Origin: an uncultured Flavobacteriaceae bacterium
Lineage (GTDB): Bacteria; Bacteroidota; Bacteroidia; Flavobacteriales; Flavobacteriaceae
DNA: 64,000 bases
Reading direction: 5' to 3'
Assembly (NCBI GenBank): GCA_947488345.1
Contig: CANKZQ010000003.1
Coordinates: 1 to 64,000, forward strand
Part shown: piece by piece, positions 8,080 to 16,392 of the stretch
Numbering within the stretch: the first letter of the stretch is position 1
Layout: each line of letters begins with the position of its first letter
Program-made: the position numbers and the translations under genes
The notes under the pieces: generated by a model
Database searches by the model: none
What the model was told of the DNA's origin: nothing
What the model saw: only the letters and a program-made list of their open reading frames with translations

Positions 8080-8559
8080 ATGCTTAAAAATATTATTTTT
8101 CTAACGCTCGCTGTATTTTTTATTTCCTGTCAAAATAAGAACACTAAGAATTCGGGTGTTGAAAACCTAACCCCAGGATCAGTAGTTCATGAATCCTTAA
8201 GTCAAAGACAATTAAATCAAATAGAATATATCCAAGAAACATTCTATGAAGTTCTTCCTGTTTCTCTTGAAGAAACCATTGTTAATTTTAAACGTGATCA
8301 AAACCCTGATCATGAAATAAACATTTGGGTAAATATGGCTAAATCTTATAAAGTCTTTTTATTAAAGAACCCGGAAGAGGAAAAAGCGGATTTAAGAAAA
8401 GAAGCGTTTAGGGCAATTTATATGAGATCAGTGATGTCTGAAGAAGAAGTAATAAATAATTCTGATTCGGAATTTTCATTATTGACAGAACATGACATCA
8501 GAGAACTTTTATCTACTTACAAATTGGACCCCGAACCAATCAAAATAAATAAAAATTAA
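8080..8559 (+). CDS. Cassette 10: putative lipoprotein
   Basis: This encodes 159 aa with a lipobox ending at Cys17 (FFISC). The rest is soluble and helical; no domain was recognised. It is probably anchored in the periplasmic or outer-membrane leaflet. The cassette ends match over 15 bases with a single mismatch (GTTGTACTTCATTAA against TTAACGAAGTACAAC), among the longest terminal matches in the array. Confidence 0.7.
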   Translation: MLKNIIFLTLAVFFISCQNKNTKNSGVENLTPGSVVHESLSQRQLNQIEYIQETFYEVLPVSLEETIVNFKRDQNPDHEINIWVNMAKSYKVFLLKNPEEEKADLRKEAFRAIYMRSVMSEEEVINNSDSEFSLLTEHDIRELLSTYKLDPEPIKINKN

Positions 8560-8567
8560 CGAAGTAC

Positions 8568-8688
8568 AACAACGTGTATAATTAATTGCGGCGGAATTCC
8601 TTCGCAGGAATTCACTTGAATTAATTAACTTCGTTGTACGTCGGAAAATCCTAACGGATTTTCCGCAACTAACTATACACAAACCGTT
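8568..8688 (+). repeat. attC-like site 10 (family A, 121 bp)
   Basis: GAAGTACAAC pairs with GTTGTACTTC of cassette 10. Inner stems GAATTCC/GGAATTC and CGGAAAATCC/GGATTTTCCG are both perfect. The next cassette opens GTTACCACAC. Confidence 0.88.
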
Positions 8689-8703
8689 ACCACACATAAG
8701 AGA

Positions 8704-9216
8704 ATGAAAATTACTAAAAGAATAAAATACGTTTTATTAATTGGTGTTATTGGATTTCTAGTTTATATATCCTTGTCATTTATTTATGGTGGATTTCATA
8801 TAACAGGGACTTTAAGCACCGAATATCATAATATTGAAAATTCATCAGATAAAATTATTGAAACAAACAATTTTAGTCTTAGAACTCCTAAATACTGGAT
8901 ACATATTTTCGGCGGGTTTGGGACTGAAGGAGAACCTTATGGGGCGTTCCAAACACCAAACGGAATAATTCATTATGAATATAGTCATTGGGCTCCAAGT
9001 TACGTGGAAGATGATGATATTTATAATTACAAAGTTGAAAAAAAATCAATAAATAGATTTCAAATAAACATCGCTCGGAATGATAAAAACGAAACCGGAA
9101 TATGTATTCCTATGCAAAATCAAATGAAAAGTTCGTTGACTTTTTATTTGGATAAGTCTGTAACTGAAAACTATAACAACTTGCTCAAAGGAATAGCAGA
9201 AATAAAATTTAAATAA
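8704..9216 (+). CDS. Cassette 11: membrane-anchored hypothetical protein
   Basis: This encodes 170 aa: one N-terminal membrane segment (about residues 9-31) and an extracytoplasmic beta-rich domain with many aromatic residues (YWIHIFGGFGTEGEPYGAF). No family was recognised. Cassette terminal match is 16 bases with one mismatch (GTTACCACACATAA against TTACGTGTGGTAAC). Confidence 0.65.
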   Translation: MKITKRIKYVLLIGVIGFLVYISLSFIYGGFHITGTLSTEYHNIENSSDKIIETNNFSLRTPKYWIHIFGGFGTEGEPYGAFQTPNGIIHYEYSHWAPSYVEDDDIYNYKVEKKSINRFQINIARNDKNETGICIPMQNQMKSSLTFYLDKSVTENYNNLLKGIAEIKFK

Positions 9217-9227
9217 TTACGTGTGGT

Positions 9228-9351
9228 AACAACGGCTATAATTCATTGCGGCGGAATTTCCAAAACGGAAATTCTTATCTTGCAATGATGGCTAGTGTTT
9301 CTCGGAATGTCCTAGCGGACAATTCCACAACGAAACCATAGCCCAACCGTT
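9228..9351 (+). repeat. attC-like site 11 (family B, 124 bp)
   Basis: GTGTGGTAAC pairs with GTTACCACAC of cassette 11. GGCTAT/ATAGCC arms are present. The next cassette opens GTTACCAGC. Confidence 0.88.
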
Positions 9352-9374
9352 ACCAGCAACTCGACAAGGCGCAA

Positions 9375-10055
9375 ATGACTGAACAATTAAACCAAATAAA
9401 AGAGAAACTCGACCAATTGAAAAAGTTGGATAGAAGTTTCCACGCATTTGGAGCTAAAAAACATAAATACAAGCTGAATAAAATAAAATCTGAAAGAGAA
9501 CTAATTAACTTTGAGAAAGAACATAAAATTACTTTACCGATTGAATATAGAGAATTTATTAAACAAATTGGAAATGGCGGTGCGGGACCATATTACGGAT
9601 TGGAACCGATTGAAAACGGAATTTATGCTGACCTAGATTATAAAAATGCAGATGATTTGAATGACTTATCTAAGCCATTTCCTCATACCCAACATTGGAA
9701 TCTAGATTTTGGAGAAGTAACTAGTGAAAATGAGGACGAATATTTTAAGAAAAAGGATAAAGAATATTTTCAAAATAAATGGGCCAATGGAATTTTAAGA
9801 GTTTCCAATTTTGGGTGTGGAGTTTCAGTGAATCTAGTTGTAAATGGAAAAGAATACGGGAATATGTGGGTCGATGACCGATGCAATGATCAAGGGATTT
9901 ATCCTGACCCATATTTTGAGACAGAAGGGCGCGTGACTTTTTTAAATTGGTATGAATTGTGGCTGGACAAGGAATTAAAAGAAAGAAAAGCTGGTAACAA
10001 TGGCTATAATTCATTGTGGCGGAATTTTCTACGAAAAATTCCTATCTTTAAATAA
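9375..10055 (+). CDS. Cassette 12: SMI1/KNR4 (SUKH) family protein, reading into its attC
   Basis: This encodes 226 aa. Residues about 35-185 match the SUKH fold: ELINFEKEHKITLPIEYREF, then IKQIGNGGAGPYYGL and a later tryptophan-rich strand. SUKH proteins are commonly immunity proteins against secreted nuclease and other toxins. No toxin gene is next to it, so it would be an orphan immunity gene. The frame has no stop before the cassette end: the last 19 or so residues (from about residue 208, AGNNGYNSLWRNF) are encoded by site 12 and the stop lies inside it. Confidence 0.85.
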   Translation: MTEQLNQIKEKLDQLKKLDRSFHAFGAKKHKYKLNKIKSERELINFEKEHKITLPIEYREFIKQIGNGGAGPYYGLEPIENGIYADLDYKNADDLNDLSKPFPHTQHWNLDFGEVTSENEDEYFKKKDKEYFQNKWANGILRVSNFGCGVSVNLVVNGKEYGNMWVDDRCNDQGIYPDPYFETEGRVTFLNWYELWLDKELKERKAGNNGYNSLWRNFLRKIPIFK

Positions 10056-10119
10056 TGGCTTGGTTCTCGCGGAATAGTCCTCGCGGACAATTCCACAACG
10101 AAACCATAGCCAAACCGTT
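9996..10119 (+). repeat. attC-like site 12 (family B, 124 bp), partly coding
   Basis: GCTGGTAAC pairs with GTTACCAGC of cassette 12. GGCTAT/ATAGCC arms are present. The first 60 bases are read as the C-terminus of the SUKH gene. The next cassette opens GTTGTGCTTC. Confidence 0.86.
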
Positions 10120-10158
10120 GTGCTTCATTAACCAAAACCCACGGATTGAATAGAATTA

Positions 10159-10659
10159 ATGGAATTAAAAGAAGATAAAACAGAAAGGGATATTGAGATT
10201 CTGAAAGACGGACCAATTTGTAAATACTTCAAAAATGAAATTTTAGATAAAGATATAGTTTGGTTTAGTAATAACAATTTCGAGATAATAGAAATGAATT
10301 GTCGGAATTGGAATCGTAAAAACGCTCATAAGAAACTAAAAATTGCTCTGAATTTCCCAGATTATTACGGAGAGAATTTAAACGCATTCAATGATTGTCT
10401 TGGAGATTTATATAACAAAAAATATAGAGGATTAATATTAGTCTTTAGGAATTACGACAACTTTGTAGAAGAAGATGGAAAGTTCGCAGAAGGAATTCTT
10501 GACAGTATCGCTGGAGAATCTCGAATTTGGCTTGTAACTGGACAAAAATTAATCGGACTTATTCAATCAAACGATCCTGATTTGAATTTTCCTGAATTGG
10601 GTGGAACAAGCCCGAGTTGGAATTCATCTGAATGGTTTGATGCGGATAGAAAAAAATAA
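10159..10659 (+). CDS. Cassette 13: barstar-like (barnase inhibitor family) protein
   Basis: This encodes 166 aa. The core has the barstar pattern: a strand leading to FEIIEMNCRNW, a helix NAHKKLKIALNFP, then the hallmark DYYGENLNAFNDCLGDL, where Tyr, Asn and Asp contact the ribonuclease in the known family. It probably neutralises an RNase toxin. No barnase-type toxin is adjacent, so this is an orphan inhibitor. Cassette ends are the same as those of the DUF6090 cassettes 4 and 20. Confidence 0.85.
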   Translation: MELKEDKTERDIEILKDGPICKYFKNEILDKDIVWFSNNNFEIIEMNCRNWNRKNAHKKLKIALNFPDYYGENLNAFNDCLGDLYNKKYRGLILVFRNYDNFVEEDGKFAEGILDSIAGESRIWLVTGQKLIGLIQSNDPDLNFPELGGTSPSWNSSEWFDADRKK

Positions 10660-10668
10660 CGAAAGCAC

Positions 10669-10792
10669 AACAACGGCTATAATTCATTTTGGCGGAATTT
10701 TCCACTGAAAATTCCTATCTTTCAATCATCGCTTGGTTCTAGCGGAATGGTCCTAGCGGACAATTCCACAACGAAACCATAGCCCAACCGTT
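10669..10792 (+). repeat. attC-like site 13 (family B, 124 bp)
   Basis: AAAGCACAAC pairs with GTTGTGCTT of cassette 13. Arms GGCTAT/ATAGCC are present; the inner stem is GGAATTTTCC-like. The next cassette opens GTTAGCTGC. Confidence 0.88.
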
Positions 10793-10828
10793 AGCTGCAA
10801 GCTGAAAAATTAGATTCCAAACAAAAAA

Positions 10829-11779
10829 ATGATTAATATATTACAGTACTCTACCCTCGTATTACTCTTCTTTGGATTAATCAATTCTACTCCAATACAA
10901 AATTCAAAAAGAAATGAAAAGCCAAAAATAAAAACTATAAAGAAGGTGGAATATTTTGTTGGACCTGATAACAAAATTCTTAAAAGAAAAAAGGCCCTAT
11001 CTACATTTAAATATGACATTCAAGAATTTAATAAACAAGGCAATATTTCAAGGCAAGGCAGTTATGATAAAAATGGTAATCTAAAAACCCTTTACTCTTA
11101 TATTTACAATAATTACGGTGATCAAATCGAATTGGTTTCCATGTCAGCTAAAACTGGAATTAAGACTTATGGAAGGTCAGAATATGTTTATAATAAAAAA
11201 AACAGAATAAAAGTTAAGCATCATGAGTCTGGCAACCAATACAAACCAAAAAAATCTGTATCCAAAACAGAATTTTTCTATAAAGATGGTAACCTGATTA
11301 AAAAGGTTACCGAAGAAATATGGCTTGAAAAAAAATCAATAGCTACAGTGTTATTTGAATACAATGATTTAAACAAAGTCGATTCCTCCATTGAATATAT
11401 AAATGAAAAACATCTTTTTAAGAAGATAAATTACAAATACGATGAGAAAGGTAATTTAGAAGAGTCTCACGGAACCACCTATCCAAAAGGAGGTAGTCCT
11501 GAATATATCAAACAGTATCAAAAATATGACGGAAAAGAAAACGTGATTGAAAATGTTTATGAAACTGGAAATGATTACTACTCTAAAGAGTTATTTCAAT
11601 ATAATAATGCCGGTCTGAAAACTAAATATCAGAAATATGAAAAAGATGATGAAATCATAATTGATGAATATTATGAATACAAATATGATAAATATGGGAA
11701 TTGGATTACTTTAATTAAAAAATTTCCATCAACTGAAAATGTGTGGATAACGGAGCGAGAAATAAAATACTATAAATAG
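10829..11779 (+). CDS. Cassette 14: exported protein with YD/RHS-like beta repeats
   Basis: This encodes 316 aa with a signal peptide (residues 1 to about 21). The mature part consists of degenerate repeats of the type Y-x-YDxxGNLxxxxxYxYN (for example YKYDEKGNLEESHGTTY and YKYDKYGNWITLI). These recall YD/RHS or MORN-like beta repeats of surface proteins, but the protein is far too short for an RHS toxin. It is probably a periplasmic or surface protein of unknown role. Cassette ends are shared with cassette 7. Confidence 0.65.
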   Translation: MINILQYSTLVLLFFGLINSTPIQNSKRNEKPKIKTIKKVEYFVGPDNKILKRKKALSTFKYDIQEFNKQGNISRQGSYDKNGNLKTLYSYIYNNYGDQIELVSMSAKTGIKTYGRSEYVYNKKNRIKVKHHESGNQYKPKKSVSKTEFFYKDGNLIKKVTEEIWLEKKSIATVLFEYNDLNKVDSSIEYINEKHLFKKINYKYDEKGNLEESHGTTYPKGGSPEYIKQYQKYDGKENVIENVYETGNDYYSKELFQYNNAGLKTKYQKYEKDDEIIIDEYYEYKYDKYGNWITLIKKFPSTENVWITEREIKYYK

Positions 11780-11790
11780 AGCCAGCAGCT

Positions 11791-11911
11791 AACAATGTGT
11801 ATAATTAATTACTAAGGAATTCCCTCGCAGGAATTCACTCGAAATTAATTACTTTTGAGTACGTCGGAAAATCCTAACGGATTTCCCGTAACTAACCATA
11901 CACAAACCGTT
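11791..11911 (+). repeat. attC-like site 14 (family A, 121 bp)
   Basis: GCAGCTAAC pairs with GTTAGCTGC of cassette 14. The left arm reads AACAATGTGTATA, with T in place of C at the fifth base after AAC. The next cassette opens GTTGGCAATA. Confidence 0.87.
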
Positions 11912-11921
11912 GGCAATAATT

Positions 11922-12674
11922 ATGAGAAATAGATTATTTGTTACTTTAGTTTTGTTAATCTTCATCTCCTGTAATACTTCAAAAAAAGATGAAAGATTAC
12001 TTGGAGAATGGCATTCAATGAATTATTCTGACACCAATGAATTACGATTTTATCAAGATTCCATAATTCTTTATGAAATGGGACGAAAATTTTTTGGTGA
12101 TTGGAATTCAAAAAATTCTAACATCAATGTAACTTTATTGAATCCAGATACTAAATTAATTATTGATGAATTCGAAATAGAATATAAATTTAATAAGGAT
12201 TCATCATTAGTTATAAATGCATCAGACACTATATCTGAATACCCTCTACTAATTAATGTGAAAAACCGATTTCAACATTTGCAAAAAATGCTCGATTTAA
12301 AAATAGATTTACCGCATTCAGAAAATTCTTTGGAATCAAGTGGCGAGGGAAGATTTAATCAAGAAATATATATTGGATTTAAAGATGGCGTACTAAAAGC
12401 AAAAGTTGGAGATAAATTTGTGGTATTAGATAAAAAAACAGTGAGAAAAGTTGTTTTCTACTTTAGGGCCGAACATGCTGAAAATGATTTAGAACACTTA
12501 AAATACATCATTGTTGCTGATAAAAATACACCGGAATATCGATTAGATACTCTTAAAACCAACCTAAGAAACATCGGTGTTAAAAATATATTGAGAGTCT
12601 ATAAAAATGATTCCGTTGACTATCAAAATATAAATTGGTATGGTGATAATATATGGTATGGTTTATTGGAATAA
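11922..12674 (+). CDS. Cassette 15: lipoprotein with ExbD-like C-terminal part
   Basis: This encodes 250 aa from the ATG at 11922; an upstream in-frame TTG overlaps the cassette boundary and is rejected. The lipobox ends at Cys17 (IFISC). Residues about 20-95 look like a small beta-barrel lipoprotein domain (LLGEWHSMNYSD). The C-terminal half (YIIVADKNTPEYRLDTLKTN then LRNIGVKNILRV) resembles the periplasmic fold of ExbD/TolR proteins. The same layout is seen in cassette 19. Function is unknown. Confidence 0.65.
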   Translation: MRNRLFVTLVLLIFISCNTSKKDERLLGEWHSMNYSDTNELRFYQDSIILYEMGRKFFGDWNSKNSNINVTLLNPDTKLIIDEFEIEYKFNKDSSLVINASDTISEYPLLINVKNRFQHLQKMLDLKIDLPHSENSLESSGEGRFNQEIYIGFKDGVLKAKVGDKFVVLDKKTVRKVVFYFRAEHAENDLEHLKYIIVADKNTPEYRLDTLKTNLRNIGVKNILRVYKNDSVDYQNINWYGDNIWYGLLE

Positions 12675-12687
12675 AGTAACTATTGCC

Positions 12688-12809
12688 AACAATGTGTATA
12701 ATTAATTACTGCGGAATTTCCTCGCAGGAAATTCACTTGAATTAATTAACTTGCCAATACGTCGGAAAATCCTAACGGATTTCCCGTAACTAACCATACA
12801 CAAACCGTT
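12688..12809 (+). repeat. attC-like site 15 (family A, 122 bp)
   Basis: TATTGCCAAC pairs with GTTGGCAATA of cassette 15. Family A arms and inner stems are present. The next cassette opens GTTGTAAACA. Confidence 0.88.
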
Positions 12810-12822
12810 GTAAACAATACGA

Positions 12823-13368
12823 ATGAAACCGATTTTCAAAATAATATTTATTTCTTTTTTGACTATTTACAGTTGCAAAACAAAGCAAATTGAAAAAATA
12901 GAACCGAATACAAATGCACCAAAAGTTGAGTTTTCGGAATATGATTTAGGCGAAAGTGATTTACCCAAATTGAAAAGAAAAGTAAATGATTATGAATTTG
13001 TCTTTACTATGGAGCAATTGGAAAATTTGACTCTGAAAATTCGTGAATTTGAAAAAAACACAACAAATCAAATAGCAATTGTTTCCATAAAATCTATTGG
13101 AAAATACACAGACTTTGACAAGTTTGCTATTGATTTATCAAATTATAACGGAATTGGATTAAAAGAAAAAGATAACGGACTTTCTATTGTGTTCAGTAAA
13201 AACTTGAGAAAAATAAGAATTTCGACAGGAATTGGAATTGAAAAAACTCTGACTGACGAAATTTGTAAAAATATAATTGACCGAACCATTATTCCTGAAT
13301 TTAAAGACGGAAATTATTACAACGGAATTGAAAAAGGTTTGACGGAATTAATAGCAGAATGGAAATAA
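12823..13368 (+). CDS. Cassette 16: TPM-domain lipoprotein
   Basis: This encodes 181 aa with a lipobox ending at Cys18 (IYSC). Residues about 65-178 form a TPM (TLP18.3/Psb32/MOLO-1) domain: helix MEQLENLTLKIREFEKNT, strand QIAIVSIKSI, then GIGLKEKDNGLSIVFS, RKIRISTGIGIEKTLTD and a terminal helix. TPM domains occur in membrane-protein quality control and phosphatase-like proteins. No C-terminal membrane segment is present, unlike many family members. Confidence 0.85.
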   Translation: MKPIFKIIFISFLTIYSCKTKQIEKIEPNTNAPKVEFSEYDLGESDLPKLKRKVNDYEFVFTMEQLENLTLKIREFEKNTTNQIAIVSIKSIGKYTDFDKFAIDLSNYNGIGLKEKDNGLSIVFSKNLRKIRISTGIGIEKTLTDEICKNIIDRTIIPEFKDGNYYNGIEKGLTELIAEWK

Positions 13369-13380
13369 AGTACTGTTTAC

Positions 13381-13501
13381 AACAAAGTGTATAATTAATT
13401 ACTACGGAATTCCTTCGCAGGAATTCACTCGAAATTAATTACATTTGAGTACGTCGGAAAATCCTAACGGATTTCCCGCAACTAACCATACACAAACCGT
13501 T
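13381..13501 (+). repeat. attC-like site 16 (family A, 121 bp)
   Basis: TGTTTACAAC pairs with GTTGTAAACA of cassette 16. The left arm reads AACAAAGTGTATA. The next cassette opens GTTATGTGTG. Confidence 0.87.
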
Positions 13502-13527
13502 ATGTGTGATATAAACTAAAAAGAGAA

Positions 13528-14121
13528 ATGAAAAAGAAAAAATTATTCCTGAGCATATTCACTGTTTTCATTTTAATAACATCAATATTCCTCTATGTGA
13601 ATAGAGATAAATTTGTTTATGTAGGGTCGATAGATATTATCGAAGTTGATTGTAGTAAAAAACATCAAATCTTGAGCGAAGTCTATGAAAGTGATCAAAG
13701 GATTAGAAAATCAAATGTTGAATTCATCAAATTCGCTAAAGAAGATCACAGGAATCAGGAATTAGTAATTAGCATTATTGAAAAGTGTGGTATGCCAACA
13801 TTAAATGAAGTGACTCAAAAACATATGGATGCAATTTGGTTGGGGTTGCAACATACTACTAAAAATATTAGAAAAAAGTACTTTCCGCTTATAGAGGAAG
13901 CGGTAGAAAATGGAGACTTAAATAAAGAGCAATATGCATTGATGAAAGATAGGATTTTAATGGATGAAGGTAAACCACAAATATATGGTTCACAGATAAA
14001 GTCAGGTAAATTATACAAATTAGAAAATCCTGAAACTGTAAACGAAAGAAGAAAGGAAATGGGAATGGGAACAATAGAGGATTATTTAAGGGATTTCAAC
14101 ATCCAGTTTAATCCGAATTAA
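13528..14121 (+). CDS. Cassette 17: DUF6624-family protein with membrane anchor
   Basis: This encodes 197 aa: an N-terminal membrane segment (about residues 6-23) and then a domain matching DUF6624. Visible signature elements are KCGMPTLNEVTQKHMDAIWL, GLQHTTKNIRKKYFPLIEEA, ALMKDRILMDEGKPQIYGSQ and a final VNERRKEMGMGTIEDYL. The conserved D-R, G-K-P-Q-x-Y-G and R-R elements are intact. The family is widespread in Bacteroidota and of unknown function. Confidence 0.8.
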   Translation: MKKKKLFLSIFTVFILITSIFLYVNRDKFVYVGSIDIIEVDCSKKHQILSEVYESDQRIRKSNVEFIKFAKEDHRNQELVISIIEKCGMPTLNEVTQKHMDAIWLGLQHTTKNIRKKYFPLIEEAVENGDLNKEQYALMKDRILMDEGKPQIYGSQIKSGKLYKLENPETVNERRKEMGMGTIEDYLRDFNIQFNPN

Positions 14122-14134
14122 AAATACCACACAT

Positions 14135-14256
14135 AACAATGTGTATAATTAATTACTACGGAATTTCCTCACAGGAAATTCACTTGAATTAATTAACTTG
14201 CCAATACGTCGGAAAATCCTAACGGATTTCCCGTAACTAATCATACACAAACCGTT
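14135..14256 (+). repeat. attC-like site 17 (family A, 122 bp)
   Basis: CACACATAAC pairs with GTTATGTGTG of cassette 17. The right arm has one change (AATCATACAC for AACCATACAC). The next cassette opens GTTAGGTGC. Confidence 0.87.
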
Positions 14257-14298
14257 AGGTGCAATTTGCAACCTGATTATAATTGAATTAGCATCTTC

Positions 14299-14895
14299 AT
14301 GATCATTATAAATAAAAGGATAACACAGAATTTTTTATTGATATTTTTTGGACTGAAGCTTCTGCTATTTTCCTCATGCAGCTCGACCAATAATGCTGTA
14401 AAGGTTCCGGCACAAAATAATAAAATTAACGAGTCAATGGTTGAAGTAGCACAAAATGAGAGAGGAGTCTTATTTAGAAGGTTTGCTAATGGAATAGATA
14501 CTTCGAGGGTTTATCTTCCAGGGAAATATAAAATTAAGCCTTTCGATAGATTTATTAAGTATAATATTGATCCAAGGACAGAAGACAATTATTTCGAAGC
14601 GAAAACAAGTGTGGGTAAAAAGCTTACTTTGCACATACGATATTCATTCAAGATATTGCCAGAAAAAATTGCTTTAATGGAATATTATATTGGAGATAAT
14701 TATTCGGAAATCGTTGTTGCTCCCCACATTCAAACTTCAATTGATAAATATATAAGTGAACTAACCAGAATTACTTTTGACTCTAGATCACAAAATCTGA
14801 TGCAAGAAAACTTGCACTCAATTGCTAAAGCTAAAATACGTGAAAGATATGTTGATCTTTATGATTTTAAGATCCTTAAATTAACGGTAGAATAA
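14299..14895 (+). CDS. Cassette 18: prohibitin/SPFH-like lipoprotein
   Basis: This encodes 198 aa with a lipobox ending at Cys27 (LFSSC). The mature part has the SPFH/band-7 pattern: NERGVLFRRFANGIDTSRVY, LPGKYKIKPFDRFIKYNIDP, the LHIRYSFKILPE strand pair, and a helix beginning VVAPHIQTSIDKYISEL. Prohibitin-like proteins scaffold membranes. The long C-terminal coiled coil of typical members is missing, so this is a short form. It is inferred to be tethered outside the inner membrane. Confidence 0.7.
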   Translation: MIIINKRITQNFLLIFFGLKLLLFSSCSSTNNAVKVPAQNNKINESMVEVAQNERGVLFRRFANGIDTSRVYLPGKYKIKPFDRFIKYNIDPRTEDNYFEAKTSVGKKLTLHIRYSFKILPEKIALMEYYIGDNYSEIVVAPHIQTSIDKYISELTRITFDSRSQNLMQENLHSIAKAKIRERYVDLYDFKILKLTVE

Positions 14896-14932
14896 TAAGC
14901 AAGTTGAAAAACATGAAAATTGAAAAGCACCT

Positions 14933-15053
14933 AACACTGTGTATAATTAATTACTGCGGAATTCCTTCGCAGGAATTCACTTGAATTAATTAACTTGCCA
15001 ATACGTCGGAAAATCCTAACGGATTTCCCGTAACTAACCATACACAAACCGTT
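14933..15053 (+). repeat. attC-like site 18 (family A, 121 bp)
   Basis: GCACCTAAC pairs with GTTAGGTGC of cassette 18. The left arm reads AACACTGTGTATA, so the internal-loop bases after AAC vary freely. The next cassette opens GTTACAGGTT. Confidence 0.87.
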
Positions 15054-15062
15054 ACAGGTTAT

Positions 15063-16241
15063 ATGACTAAAAAAAATCTTTCTATAGCAGCCTTATTGAT
15101 CTTTCTTATCACTTGTTGTTCTAAGAAAAAGGAATTAAATGGTTATTGGTATGGTGAATTCAAATTTGATAAAGAAAGGAGTCCTGCATTATTAAAGTTT
15201 GAAAATGATATTTTTATTGATTTTTTTAGCCCTTTTAATGATACTACTTCTTACAAAAGTTATGGTAACAAAATATACTTTGATAATGGTTTTGATGAAA
15301 AACATGAGCTCAAAATTAAACTAGAAAATAACTTACTATCTACTTTAGATTCCAATTCTAATGTAATTATTACGCTAAAAAAAAGAAAGGCAGATAACTT
15401 TGTCTTTGATTATTTAAATGATAAAACCCTAACAATAGATTTACCTACGGGCAACGGATTGGAAAATAAATTTGGACATTTTTATCCATTTAAATGGCCG
15501 TTGTATCTAACTATTAAAAATAAAAGTTTGGTGGCTAATTTTCTAGATACAACAATTATTGTTGATTCTAATTATTACAAGACAATTAGTAACAAGCAAG
15601 TTTTTTTTAATGAATATTCAAGATCCGCAAATAGAAATAGAATATCACTTATCGCTGACAAAAAATTAAAAGTTTCTGATATAGACCTTATGAAGAAACA
15701 ATTAAAAATTTTAGGTTTTTCAAAAATTGAATATCTGCTCAAAGCCCAATCTTATGACAAAATTAATGTTTTAACTTCGAGGTTAGGAGATTTAACTGAA
15801 AAAGAGTTTAATGATTTCAATTCTAAAGAAAATCCACTTCCCCCACCTCCACCCTCTTTTACCGAAAGTTTGCATAACTTTGAAGGGAAGTTAATGTTCA
15901 TCAAAGTAGAAGGAAGTACTCTTATCGTAGATGATTCGATTGTAGGATTTGATTCGTTTGTTGAACTTATCAAACCAAAAATATTATCTGGTAAGAAATT
16001 AGCCATTTTTTATCATATCTCTGAGAAATCCACATATGAGAATTTTATAAGATTTAATGAAGTTATCTATAATACTTATTACGATATAAGAGATGACTAT
16101 CTAACTGAAAAATATCAAAAAAAATTTAGACGGGATTATAATTATAGAAGTGAGGCAATAATTGATGCCAAAAAAAAATATCCTTTAATTTTCTGGCAAT
16201 TAGATTCATTAGAATACAAAAAATTAAAATACAACCTGTAA
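15063..16241 (+). CDS. Cassette 19: large lipoprotein with ExbD-like repeats
   Basis: This encodes 392 aa with a lipobox at Cys18/Cys19 (LITCC). A small N-terminal domain (NGYWYGEFKFDKERSPALLK) is followed by an ExbD-like segment (ISLIADKKLKVSDIDLMKKQ then LKILGFSKIEYLL), a proline run at about residues 260-265, and a second related segment (KLMFIKVEGSTLIVDDSIV). It appears to be a longer relative of the cassette 15 protein. The TAA stop overlaps the AAC border of the closing site (CTGTAAC), so the site supplies part of the stop codon. Confidence 0.65.
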   Translation: MTKKNLSIAALLIFLITCCSKKKELNGYWYGEFKFDKERSPALLKFENDIFIDFFSPFNDTTSYKSYGNKIYFDNGFDEKHELKIKLENNLLSTLDSNSNVIITLKKRKADNFVFDYLNDKTLTIDLPTGNGLENKFGHFYPFKWPLYLTIKNKSLVANFLDTTIIVDSNYYKTISNKQVFFNEYSRSANRNRISLIADKKLKVSDIDLMKKQLKILGFSKIEYLLKAQSYDKINVLTSRLGDLTEKEFNDFNSKENPLPPPPPSFTESLHNFEGKLMFIKVEGSTLIVDDSIVGFDSFVELIKPKILSGKKLAIFYHISEKSTYENFIRFNEVIYNTYYDIRDDYLTEKYQKKFRRDYNYRSEAIIDAKKKYPLIFWQLDSLEYKKLKYNL

Positions 16242-16364
16242 CAACGGCTATAATTCATTGCGGCGGTGGTTTAAGAGTGTCTCGGAAATCCTAACGGATT
16301 TCCTTACTCCTACGCTTTTTTATTATCTTAGTCGCTAAACGCAACTAACCATAGCCCAACCGTT
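16240..16364 (+). repeat. attC-like site 19 (family B arms with divergent core, 125 bp)
   Basis: AACCTGTAAC pairs with GTTACAGGTT of cassette 19. The first 30 bases match family B; the inner part contains the CGGAAATCC-TAAC-GGATTTCC stem of family A and a TTTTTTATTATCTTAGTCG stretch shared with site 3. The right arm ACTAACCATAGCCC mixes A and B bases. It looks like a chimera. The next cassette opens GTTGTGCTTC. Confidence 0.82.
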
Positions 16365-16392
16365 GTGCTTCATTATAACCAACCGCTAACCA

